Below are positions 17,039 to 24,408 of a stretch of 64,000 bases of DNA, piece after piece. This DNA comes from Parabacteroides sp. AM08-6 (GTDB lineage Bacteria; Bacteroidota; Bacteroidia; Bacteroidales; Tannerellaceae). The stretch is taken from the NCBI RefSeq assembly GCF_003473295.1, contig NZ_QRMP01000002.1, positions 63,204 to 127,203 on the forward strand, written 5' to 3'. The notes beneath the pieces are model-generated. The model ran no database searches. It had not been told where the DNA came from and saw only the letters and a list, made by a program, of their open reading frames with translations. Made by a program: the position numbers and the translations under genes. Position 1 is the stretch's first letter; each line of letters opens with the position of its first letter.

Positions 17039-17140
17039 GTTGACTACTATCCGTCTTATATATAAGTCAGGTTGACTGGGTTAAAACTAAAACATAATAA
17101 GGGTTGACCTTTTCCTCTCTTATCCATGAATGAGGTTAAC
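17039..17140. repeat. Four GTTGAC/GTTAAC half-sites at exact 32-bp spacing
   Basis: GTTGAC occurs at 17039, 17071 and 17103 and GTTAAC at 17135, each 32 bp from the last. The first lies in the inverted repeat GTTAACGAT-T-ATCGTTGAC (17026-17044). The bases between the half-sites are not conserved, so this looks like repeated protein sites on one face of DNA (about three helical turns) and not a recent duplication. Confidence 0.6.
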
Positions 17141-17202
17141 CAGACCGATCAGATTGGCTGCAAAAATAATCAAGATAACAGATTTACCCCTGTCATCGGG
17201 CA

Positions 17203-17240
17203 TAAAAAAAGGTGTTCTTTTGTTCAAAGGACACCTTCTT
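17203..17240 (-). terminator. Terminator of the HU gene
   Basis: AAGGTGTTCTTT (17209-17220) pairs with AAAGGACACCTT (17226-17237) with one wobble and a 5-nt loop. Read on the minus strand it is followed by TTTTTTTATG. Confidence 0.9.
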
Positions 17241-17263
17241 TTATATGAAATGTAAGTAAAAAC

Positions 17264-17536
17264 TTACTTTACTAATTCTGCCAATTCAGCACCAGCTTTA
17301 AATTTAACTGATTTACGTGCCGGGATTTCAATGGCTTGTTTAGTTTTCGGGTTAACACCTTTACGTGCAGCTTTTTCTGCTACAGAGAAAGAGCCAAAAC
17401 CTAGAAGGGCAACTTTTCCGCCTTCTTTTAATTCATTGGATACTGTTTCAACGAAAGCTTCAACAGCTTTTTTAGCATCAACCTTGCTTAAACCGGATTT
17501 TTCCGATACAGCGCTGATAAATTCTGTTTTGTTCAT
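17264..17536 (-). CDS. hup: HU family DNA-binding protein
   Basis: Nucleoid protein of 90 residues, the standard HU length. It starts MNKTEFISAVSEKSGLSKVD and has the HU signature GFGSFSVAEKAARKGVNPKT (about residues 46-65) leading into the DNA-binding arm. It binds and bends DNA as a dimer. It has a textbook promoter (17593-17623) and its own terminator, so it is monocistronic. Whether it is HU or an IHF-like paralogue cannot be settled here. Confidence 0.95.
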   Translation of the reverse strand: MNKTEFISAVSEKSGLSKVDAKKAVEAFVETVSNELKEGGKVALLGFGSFSVAEKAARKGVNPKTKQAIEIPARKSVKFKAGAELAELVK

Positions 17537-17592
17537 GATGGTTTGATAATTAATATATTAAACAAATATTGTGATAGCCTGAAAGTTGGTGT

Positions 17593-17623
17593 CAAATGTA
17601 ATTGTAATTTAATATTCTACAAA
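17593..17623 (-). promoter_or_regulatory. Promoter of the HU gene
   Basis: On the minus strand TTTG (17620-17623), a 19-bp spacer and TACATTTG (17593-17600) match the Bacteroidetes consensus exactly. The leader is about 55 nt. Confidence 0.85.
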
Positions 17624-17694
17624 GAAAAAAGGAGTTTTTTTATCGATTCGCGTATGTTTTAGAGTGCGTGGAGCAAAAAACTACCAAAATATAT

Positions 17695-17702
17695 TACCTT
17701 TG
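17695..17702 (+). promoter_or_regulatory. -7 promoter element of the rhomboid operon
   Basis: TACCTTTG matches TAnnTTTG and lies 20 bp before the first rhomboid start. No -33 TTTG was seen. Confidence 0.55.
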
Positions 17703-17722
17703 TCCTTAAATAGATATGAAAT

Positions 17723-18433
17723 ATGATGAATCAAAATAGCTCGGGGTTCTTTGCCAGTATCCCGGTGGTTACGAAAAACCTTATCATAATAAACCTTCTT
17801 TTTTGGGTAGCAAGTCTTGTTTTACCCAGAGTCGGTATTGATTTAGTCCAGTTGCTGGGCTTACATTTTCCCGGTGTAAAGGATTTTTACCCATTCCAGT
17901 TTGTCACCTATATGTTCATGCATGATACGCATTCGTTCGCACACGTATTTTTTAATATGTTCGGTGTCTATATGTTCGGGCGTGTGCTGGAAACCGTATG
18001 GGGGCCGAAACGGTTTCTTATCTTTTACATGGTGACCGGAATCGGGGCTGGTATCGCCCAGGAATTGGTATGGTTGCAAAGCATCTATTCTTTTGCAAGT
18101 GAGAATGGCGCAACCCTGTCGCAAGTGGTGGCATCTGTTCCCGTGTTGAACAACCTGATTACAATCGGGGCTTCCGGCTCGGTATTCGGTATTTTGCTGG
18201 CTTTTGCCATGTTGTTCCCGAATGTGCCTCTTTATCTGATGTTCATTCCTATTCCCATTAAGGCGAAATACTTTGTGATATTTTACGGATTGGCCGAACT
18301 ATTCATGGGAGTTGCCAGTTATAGTGGCGACTCGGTGGCTCACTTTGCTCATTTAGGCGGTATGGTGTTCGGTTTCTTCCTTGTTAGGTATTGGAAAAAG
18401 AAAGATATAAACAATGGACGGCATTTTTACTAA
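17723..18433 (+). CDS. Rhomboid family intramembrane serine protease
   Basis: Six-helix membrane protease of 236 residues. The catalytic serine is Ser151 in IGASGSVFG (GxSG motif) and the catalytic histidine is His207 in VAHFAHLGGMVFG. FMHDTHSFAHVFFNM is the conserved loop-1/TM2 region. It is first in a likely operon: the next rhomboid overlaps it by 20 bp and an EEP-family gene overlaps that by 4 bp. Substrates are unknown. Both catalytic residues are present, so it should be active. Confidence 0.93.
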   Translation: MMNQNSSGFFASIPVVTKNLIIINLLFWVASLVLPRVGIDLVQLLGLHFPGVKDFYPFQFVTYMFMHDTHSFAHVFFNMFGVYMFGRVLETVWGPKRFLIFYMVTGIGAGIAQELVWLQSIYSFASENGATLSQVVASVPVLNNLITIGASGSVFGILLAFAMLFPNVPLYLMFIPIPIKAKYFVIFYGLAELFMGVASYSGDSVAHFAHLGGMVFGFFLVRYWKKKDINNGRHFY

Positions 18434-19292
18434 TCTGAAGCGTACGTTCAGCTCGGGGAATATCTTGGCGAAGCTTATATATATTAATGTAGGGCTTTTC
18501 CTGTTGATTCGTCTGACCGGCGTTATCCTGATACTGATTAATCAGGATAAATTTCCTTTCCTGCAATATTTGCAGATGCCGGCATCTCCCGAAATGCTCT
18601 TGCATCGTCCGTGGACGATTATTACTTATATGTTTACCCATTTCGACTTTTTGCATATTCTCTTTAATATGCTGTGGTTGTATTGGTTCGGCGGACTGTT
18701 CCTCTCTTTTTTCAGCGAACGGCAACTGGGTGGGCTGTACTTGCTGGGAGGTATTGCCGGAGGTGTTTTGTTTATGATTGTATATAATGTCTTTCCTTTT
18801 TTCACGAACGTGGCGTCGCGTAGTTTCCTGATGGGAGCTTCCGCGTCGGTGATGGCAATTGTCTTCGCCGTTTCTTTTTACCGGAAAGACTTGGAAATAA
18901 TGCTTTTCCTGATAGGACGGATTAAGTTGATTTATCTGGCCTTGTTTACCTTTGTGATAGATTTGCTGGCGATAACCTCGACAAATGCCGGGGGACACAT
19001 AGCCCATATAGGAGGCGCTCTGTTCGGTATCTGTTTTGCCATCTGTATTCAAAGAGGGATGGATTTGACAGTTCCGATGAACCGTCTGCTTGATTGGGTG
19101 GTCAATCTGGGTAAGCGTAAACCGAAGATGCGTGTTACTTATAGGCGGCCTGAAACGGATTATGAATATAATGCCCGTAAACATCAGGAGAGTGCGGACC
19201 TGGATGCAATATTGGATAAGTTGAAACGTTCCGGTTACGAAAGCCTTTCGGCAGAAGAAAAAAAGAAATTATTTGATGCAAGTAAAAAATGA
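18414..19292 (+). CDS. Second rhomboid family protease, with soluble C-terminal tail
   Basis: 292 residues and paralogous in fold to the preceding gene, which it overlaps by 20 bp. The serine motif reads MGASASVMA (Ser143), so the last Gly of GxSG is Ala. The histidine is His195 in GGHIAHIGGALFG. After the membrane region there is a charged tail of about 70 residues (from about 225) with AEEKKKLFDASKK at the end, resembling the C-terminal DUF6576-type extensions of Bacteroidetes rhomboids. The two tandem proteases may act together or on different substrates. Activity is likely since the Ser-His pair is intact. Confidence 0.9.
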   Translation: MDGIFTNLKRTFSSGNILAKLIYINVGLFLLIRLTGVILILINQDKFPFLQYLQMPASPEMLLHRPWTIITYMFTHFDFLHILFNMLWLYWFGGLFLSFFSERQLGGLYLLGGIAGGVLFMIVYNVFPFFTNVASRSFLMGASASVMAIVFAVSFYRKDLEIMLFLIGRIKLIYLALFTFVIDLLAITSTNAGGHIAHIGGALFGICFAICIQRGMDLTVPMNRLLDWVVNLGKRKPKMRVTYRRPETDYEYNARKHQESADLDAILDKLKRSGYESLSAEEKKKLFDASKK

Positions 19293-20404
19293 GTGAACGG
19301 TTCAAAGCGGTAAAAGTTCTGTTTAAATCAGTCTTTGTCACAGCAAATGTGGCATTGGCCTTGCTTTTGATTGCATCAGCTTTTTCAGACAGAGTCTCTC
19401 CAGAGAAGAGTGTGCTTCTCTCTTATCTCGGGCTGGGCTTTCCTGTGTTGTGCATATTGAACCTTTGCTTTGTTATTTACTGGCTGTTCTTATGGGAATG
19501 GCGGTGTATCCTGATAGGATTGGTTACTTTCCTGATTTGTAAGGGGCCTGTCGGCAATTATTTCCCGTTTCATAACCGCGTGGATGATATTCCGAAAGAA
19601 AAAACCATTAAGGTTTTGACTTATAATGTAATGGGCTTCGGGTATCGGGACCATACGAAAGAACTTCCCAATCCGATAGTCAAATATATAGCCAACTCCG
19701 GTGCTGATATTGTCTGCTTGCAAGAGTATGCGATAGGTAAATCCAAGAAGTTTCTGACTGCGCAAAAGCTACTGGATGCGTTCAGCATGTACCGGTATAA
19801 CTCTATTGTCCAGACCGGTTCGTCTGGTACGCTGACTTACCATATTGCCGTCTTTTCCAAATACCCATTATCCAAATCCCGGAAAATCAATTACGAAAGT
19901 ACCTTCAACGGTTCGTCTATTCATGAAGTGGATATAAACGGGAAGAAACTGACGCTGATTAACAACCATTTGGAATCATTTAAGTTGACGACCGAGGATA
20001 GGAGCCGCTATTCGGCCTTTATCAAGAATATAAATTCCGAAACATTCGACGGGCTGAAAGGGGCAATCCAGCAAAAATTAGGTCCGGCTTTCCGTATCCG
20101 TGCCCGCCAGGCAGAAACGGTTGCGGCGGAAGTGAAAAATATCAAGACGGATTATATCTTGGTTTGCGGTGACTTTAACGATACTCCCATTTCGTATGCT
20201 CACCGGACGATACAAGGACCGCTTACGGATGCTTATGCTGCTTCCGGACGTGGGGCGGGGATTACTTATAATGAGAACTTCTTTTGGTTCCGTATCGATA
20301 ATATCCTGCATTCCCCGAACATGAAGGCGCTTAATTGTACGGTCGATAAAGTCCGTTATTCCGACCATTATCCTATGTGGTGTTATCTTCAAATGGAAGA
20401 ATAA
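19289..20404 (+). CDS. Membrane-anchored endonuclease/exonuclease/phosphatase (EEP) family protein
   Basis: 371 residues. About three hydrophobic N-terminal segments (residues 15-90) precede a catalytic EEP domain with the family motifs LTYNVMGFG, DIVCLQEYA (metal-binding Glu), LINNHLES, VCGDFNDTP and SDHYPMW (catalytic His). EEP enzymes cleave phosphodiester bonds in nucleic acids, inositol phosphates or lipids. The start ATG overlaps the rhomboid stop (ATGA), so it is in the same operon. The domain is probably periplasmic. The substrate is unknown. Confidence 0.88.
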   Translation: MSERFKAVKVLFKSVFVTANVALALLLIASAFSDRVSPEKSVLLSYLGLGFPVLCILNLCFVIYWLFLWEWRCILIGLVTFLICKGPVGNYFPFHNRVDDIPKEKTIKVLTYNVMGFGYRDHTKELPNPIVKYIANSGADIVCLQEYAIGKSKKFLTAQKLLDAFSMYRYNSIVQTGSSGTLTYHIAVFSKYPLSKSRKINYESTFNGSSIHEVDINGKKLTLINNHLESFKLTTEDRSRYSAFIKNINSETFDGLKGAIQQKLGPAFRIRARQAETVAAEVKNIKTDYILVCGDFNDTPISYAHRTIQGPLTDAYAASGRGAGITYNENFFWFRIDNILHSPNMKALNCTVDKVRYSDHYPMWCYLQMEE

Positions 20405-20480
20405 GTAAGAAACATTATAAATGTTAGTGTGGGTAAAGAAATTTTTTATATCTTACCCGCCTAATTATAAATGTAAGGCC

Positions 20481-20975
20481 ATGACAAGCACTGTTTTCCT
20501 TCTGGTGGCATCTGTTGCTACTGCTGTTTTCCTTTTTCAGTTCGTTTTTTCTGTTTTCTTCGGAGATATGGATACCGATACGGATGTTGATGCGGATTTG
20601 GGAAGTATCATCTCTTTTAAAGGAATGACGCATTTCTGTATTGGGATGGGTTGGTATATGTATTTGACCCAAGGTACTGATATAACCTCGTATGCGATTG
20701 GTATAGCAGTCGGTCTTATCTTCGTTTTTGTACTTTGGTTTCTTTACAAAAAAGCCTACCAGTTGCAGAAAGAAAACAAACCGGAGAAACCGGACGCTTT
20801 GGTGGGGCGGGAGTGTACGGTTTATGCCCATGACGGGGAACGCTATGTCGTACAAGTCGCAGTAAATGGCGCCTTGCGGGAGATGGATGTCCGTTCGATA
20901 GGCGGCAAAGAATACCGGACCGGTGATAAGGCTGTCATCAGTAAGGTTGAAGCCGGGGTTTTGTATATTCAATAA
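20481..20975 (+). CDS. NfeD-like membrane protein with OB-fold domain
   Basis: About 164 residues from the ATG of MTSTVFLLVAS; an ATG 60 bp upstream would add a sequence with no family match. There are two to three hydrophobic segments (residues 3-25, 45-60, 67-87) and an acidic DTDTDVDAD patch. The C-terminal beta-rich domain (from about 107, LVGRECTVYAHDG) resembles the OB fold of NfeD. It directly precedes a flotillin gene. NfeD-flotillin pairs are widespread and organise membrane microdomains. The role here rests on that pairing. Confidence 0.78.
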   Translation: MTSTVFLLVASVATAVFLFQFVFSVFFGDMDTDTDVDADLGSIISFKGMTHFCIGMGWYMYLTQGTDITSYAIGIAVGLIFVFVLWFLYKKAYQLQKENKPEKPDALVGRECTVYAHDGERYVVQVAVNGALREMDVRSIGGKEYRTGDKAVISKVEAGVLYIQ

Positions 20976-20998
20976 CAAATAAATAATCTACTTAAATT

Positions 20999-22636
20999 AT
21001 GACACAGGAAATGTTGATTATGGTGGCTATCTTGGTAGTAGTTGTCATTATTTCTTTCATTGGTATCCTTTCTCGTTATCGGAAATGTAAGAGTGATGAA
21101 GTACTGGTCGTTTATGGAAAGACAGCCGGTGAAAAGTCGGCTAAACTTTATCATGGTGGTGCCGCTTTCGTATGGCCGATTATCCAAGGATATGAGTTCC
21201 TTTCCATGAAACCGCTTCAAATCGATTGCAAGTTGACCGGTGCTTTGTCCGCACAAAATATCCGTGTGGATGTGCCGACAACCATTACGGTTGCTATCAG
21301 TACCGACCCGGATGTGATGCAGAATGCAGCTGAACGTCTATTGGGCCTGCAAGCCGAAGACAAACAGAATTTAATTACGGATGTAGTCTACGGTCAGATG
21401 CGTCTGGTCATAGCTGATATGACAATAGAAGAATTGAATTCCGACCGTGATAAATTCCTCTCGAAAGTCCGTGAGAATATCGATACGGAATTACGTAAAT
21501 TCGGTTTGTATCTGATGAATATCAATATCAGTGATATCCGTGATGCCGCCAACTACATTGTCAATCTGGGTAAAGAAGCGGAAAGTAAAGCCCTGAATGA
21601 AGCTCAAGCGAATATAGAAGAGCAGGAAAAGCTGGGAGCTATCAAGATTGCCAACCAGATTAAAGAACGTGAAACGAAAGTTGCCGAAACGCGGAAAGAT
21701 CAGGATATTGCGATTGCCGAAACTAAAAAGTTGCAGGAAATATCTGTGGCCAATGCCGATAAAGACCGTATTTCGCAAGTTGCAATTGCCAATGCCCAAA
21801 AAGAATCACAGGTAGCAAAAGCGGAAGCCGAAAAGAATATTAATATTGAAAAAGCAAATACGGAAAAGGAAAGTCGGATTGCCGAACTGAATTCCGATAT
21901 GGAAATCAAAAAAGCGGATGCTGAGAAAAAGGCCGCTATCGGACGGAATGAAGCCGGAAAAGATATAGCCCTTTCCAATTCCGAATTGGCTGTGACGCAA
22001 GCTAATGCCGACAAACAAGCCGGTGAAGCTACAGCACGTTCCGAAGCCTCTATCCAAACAGCTCGCGAAATAGCCCAGAAGGAAGTGGAAGAAGCCAAGG
22101 CCAAGAAAGTAGAGTCTGCTTTGAAAGCCCAGAAGATTGTTCCGGCGGAAATTGCCAAACAGGAAGCTATCTTGCAGGCTGATGCTGTTGCCGAAAAGAC
22201 TATTCGTGAGGCCGAAGCCCGTGCAAAAGCTTTATTGGCACAGGCTGAAGCTGAAGCGCAGTCCATCCGCATGAAACTGGAGGCTGAAGCCGATGGTAAG
22301 AAGAAGTCATTATTGGCTGAAGCAGATGGTTTCCGCGCAATGGTTGAAGCAGCCGAGTCGAATCCGGCTATCGCTATCCAGTATAAGATGGTGGATCAGT
22401 GGAAAGAAATTGCCGGCGAGCAGGTGAAAGCTTTCGAACATATTAACTTGGGTAATATTACCGTATTTGACGGAGGTAACGGGGCTACCGGCAACTTCCT
22501 GAACCAGCTGGTTAAGACAGTTGCTCCCAGCTTAGGTGTATTGGATAAATTGCCTATAGGAGAAACGGTCAAGAATATTATGAAACCCGAAGAGAAAAAT
22601 GACGGGGAAAAGAAAGAAACATCTCCTAAGAAATAA
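20999..22636 (+). CDS. Flotillin/SPFH-domain membrane scaffold protein
   Basis: 545 residues. An N-terminal membrane helix (residues 5-26) is followed by an SPFH/PHB domain (about 30-200, including YGKTAGEKSAKLYHGG). A long coiled coil rich in Ala, Glu and Lys follows (about 200-460, ending in AEARAKALLAQAEAEAQ), and then a C-terminal oligomerisation part. It is of the flotillin/YuaG type. It lies 23 bp after the NfeD-like gene and ends in a strong terminator. Flotillins scaffold membrane microdomains. The rhomboids upstream could be clients, but that is only suggested by position. Confidence 0.92.
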   Translation: MTQEMLIMVAILVVVVIISFIGILSRYRKCKSDEVLVVYGKTAGEKSAKLYHGGAAFVWPIIQGYEFLSMKPLQIDCKLTGALSAQNIRVDVPTTITVAISTDPDVMQNAAERLLGLQAEDKQNLITDVVYGQMRLVIADMTIEELNSDRDKFLSKVRENIDTELRKFGLYLMNINISDIRDAANYIVNLGKEAESKALNEAQANIEEQEKLGAIKIANQIKERETKVAETRKDQDIAIAETKKLQEISVANADKDRISQVAIANAQKESQVAKAEAEKNINIEKANTEKESRIAELNSDMEIKKADAEKKAAIGRNEAGKDIALSNSELAVTQANADKQAGEATARSEASIQTAREIAQKEVEEAKAKKVESALKAQKIVPAEIAKQEAILQADAVAEKTIREAEARAKALLAQAEAEAQSIRMKLEAEADGKKKSLLAEADGFRAMVEAAESNPAIAIQYKMVDQWKEIAGEQVKAFEHINLGNITVFDGGNGATGNFLNQLVKTVAPSLGVLDKLPIGETVKNIMKPEEKNDGEKKETSPKK

Positions 22637-22647
22637 GGGATAGATAC

Positions 22648-22690
22648 AAAAAGGGCCGGAGAATTTATTTGTTTCTCCGGCCTTTTTTAT
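22648..22690 (+). terminator. Terminator of the flotillin operon
   Basis: AAAAAGGGCCGGAGAA pairs with TTCTCCGGCCTTTTTT, one G bulged. It also serves the convergent DUF4468 gene. Confidence 0.92.
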
Positions 22691-22706
22691 GATAGTGTAA
22701 TGTTCC

Positions 22707-23255
22707 TTATTCTGCTTCTTGTATAGCATCGAAAACTTCACCAAAAAGATTTTCGGCAAAAAAGAAAGTTGCATTGCAGAAAAGTTTCGGGTCTTTTATG
22801 ATTGCAACAACATTGCTTTTTCCTCCATTGGCAATAACATCCTCCGCCTTATACGTCTTGTACTTTTTGTCGTTGTTCGGGTCGTACTGATAAGTAATAT
22901 TACTCATTTCTATATCGTAGCCTTCATCATGGCAGTTTATTTTCATCTTATATTTAATGATAGTCTTGTCGGTATCGTTCAATAAGAGTTCAACTTTGGA
23001 GTTTACGGAAATAGTCCCTTTGGATTTACTGGATGAGACATTTGATAAGAAAACATCTTTTCCGTAATTTTTCTTTGCCCATTCGTTGATTGCATTGAAA
23101 ATGGCATCTTTATTCATTTTTGCCACTGTTATCTTGTCGGTGTAGCAGACTTTTCCGTTTTTCATCGGAGCACATGCGTCCACGTCACCTTTATGCCCCT
23201 GTGCCATTGCCAGCACAGGAGATATGATAAGTAAAAGGATTATTAAATTCTTCAT
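22707..23255 (-). CDS. DUF4468 domain-containing secreted protein
   Basis: 182 residues with a signal peptide ending MAQG (about residue 19). The mature part follows the DUF4468 pattern: VCYTDKITV, then an INEWAKKNYG helix, then beta strands KYKMKINCHDEGYDIEMSN. This is a TBP-like fold domain found in Bacteroidetes exported proteins of unknown function. It lies 7 bp after a longer DUF4468 gene on the same strand, so the two are an operon and probably arose by duplication. Confidence 0.8.
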   Translation of the reverse strand: MKNLIILLLIISPVLAMAQGHKGDVDACAPMKNGKVCYTDKITVAKMNKDAIFNAINEWAKKNYGKDVFLSNVSSSKSKGTISVNSKVELLLNDTDKTIIKYKMKINCHDEGYDIEMSNITYQYDPNNDKKYKTYKAEDVIANGGKSNVVAIIKDPKLFCNATFFFAENLFGEVFDAIQEAE

Positions 23256-23262
23256 ATCGATT

Positions 23263-24246
23263 TTATTTTATCCAGATGTTAAGGATTTCACCCATAACGG
23301 TCTTTTTGATTCCGTCACTGGTTTCGCCTACTTTGCGGCATTCGATAATCATCCATGCGTTATCGGTTTCGCCTTCTTTGAAGAATGAAATATTGTAAGC
23401 GTCATTCTCACCAATCGTTTTATACGCTTGACTGTCCGAATCGAAGGATACGGAAGCAACGGATTTATCGAACATATTACCGAAACCTTTCCAGCTTGCC
23501 GAATTTTCTTTTACAGACTGATTTTTCCCGAAAGCAACTTGCATTTTACTTTCAGGCAACAATTGCAATACGGTAGAAGGGACTTTGTCGGCTGCAAAAG
23601 CCACATATCCTTCTTTCACTGTTGTGGAGGGTTTAACGGAAGGTTCCGGCAGGGCTTGCTTCGGTTGCTCAGCTACAAAACTTGTTGTCGGCAGGATACC
23701 TAAAGCGGCTGTTGCACTTTGGAAGATGTCATCTACTAAATCGATGGTTTTCCTACGGAATTTACCGTTGTTGCGAGATAATTTTGTCTTACTTTTGTTT
23801 AATGCATATTTATCGGTTATCCATTCTTCGGCTATGAACTTTTCGGGTTCGCGCTTATAAGACACGTTGTATTCATAGCGGATACTGATAATTCTCATTT
23901 TACAAGTATGGCCTTCGACCTTTATCATGAGCCGATAATTTATCAAAGAGCGGTCCAGTGATAACATTGTACTTTGGAAAACAATATACTCTTCGCCGAC
24001 AACAGCGATGTCACCTTTCTCCTTGTTTGCATAAACAACCCGGTTGGTTTCTCCGTTAAAGCGGTCGTTTGCCCATTGGTGCATGATGTCATATATCTGA
24101 TCACTGGAAAGGTCGGGCGCGTTTATCTCTTTGGTAAATACCACTTTATCGTTTTCTACAGGTACAGCTCCGGCCAGATATTTGGAATCATTCTGTGCCC
24201 AAATAAGCGAAGGAATAAAAAATACAAATAATAAAAGTCGTTTCAT
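23263..24246 (-). CDS. DUF4468 domain-containing secreted protein with extra C-terminal domain
   Basis: About 327 residues from the ATG of MKRLLLFVFF, with a signal peptide ending IWAQN; an earlier ATG would add 10 polar residues before the signal. The N-terminal 170 residues are a DUF4468 domain (VVFTKEINAPDLS, MHQWANDRFNGE). A Pro/Ser/Thr linker (near 200-215) joins a second beta-rich domain of about 110 residues. A CAAAGATA element at 24274-24281 is its -7 box. It is the first gene of a pair with the shorter DUF4468 protein. Function unknown. Confidence 0.78.
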   Translation of the reverse strand: MKRLLLFVFFIPSLIWAQNDSKYLAGAVPVENDKVVFTKEINAPDLSSDQIYDIMHQWANDRFNGETNRVVYANKEKGDIAVVGEEYIVFQSTMLSLDRSLINYRLMIKVEGHTCKMRIISIRYEYNVSYKREPEKFIAEEWITDKYALNKSKTKLSRNNGKFRRKTIDLVDDIFQSATAALGILPTTSFVAEQPKQALPEPSVKPSTTVKEGYVAFAADKVPSTVLQLLPESKMQVAFGKNQSVKENSASWKGFGNMFDKSVASVSFDSDSQAYKTIGENDAYNISFFKEGETDNAWMIIECRKVGETSDGIKKTVMGEILNIWIK

Positions 24247-24273
24247 GGTCGTTGTTTGTTTGTTTTTTACGAG

Positions 24274-24281
24274 CAAAGATA
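24274..24281 (-). promoter_or_regulatory. -7 promoter element of the DUF4468 pair
   Basis: TATCTTTG on the minus strand, 28 bp before the start codon. Confidence 0.55.
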
Positions 24282-24357
24282 TATAAATGTGTTTGAAATA
24301 AACTAAGAGTGTGACAAATAAATTAATCTAATTACTGTTGGACAAAGAAAAAAAGCC

Positions 24358-24365
24358 TATATTTG
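24358..24365 (+). promoter_or_regulatory. -7 promoter element of secDF
   Basis: TATATTTG matches TAnnTTTG. A GTTG at 24337-24340 lies 17 bp upstream, so the -33 box is imperfect. The leader is about 40 nt. Confidence 0.6.
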
Positions 24366-24408
24366 CACCCTGTGAAAAAACGAATAATAACATAAACATA
24401 AGATTCAA

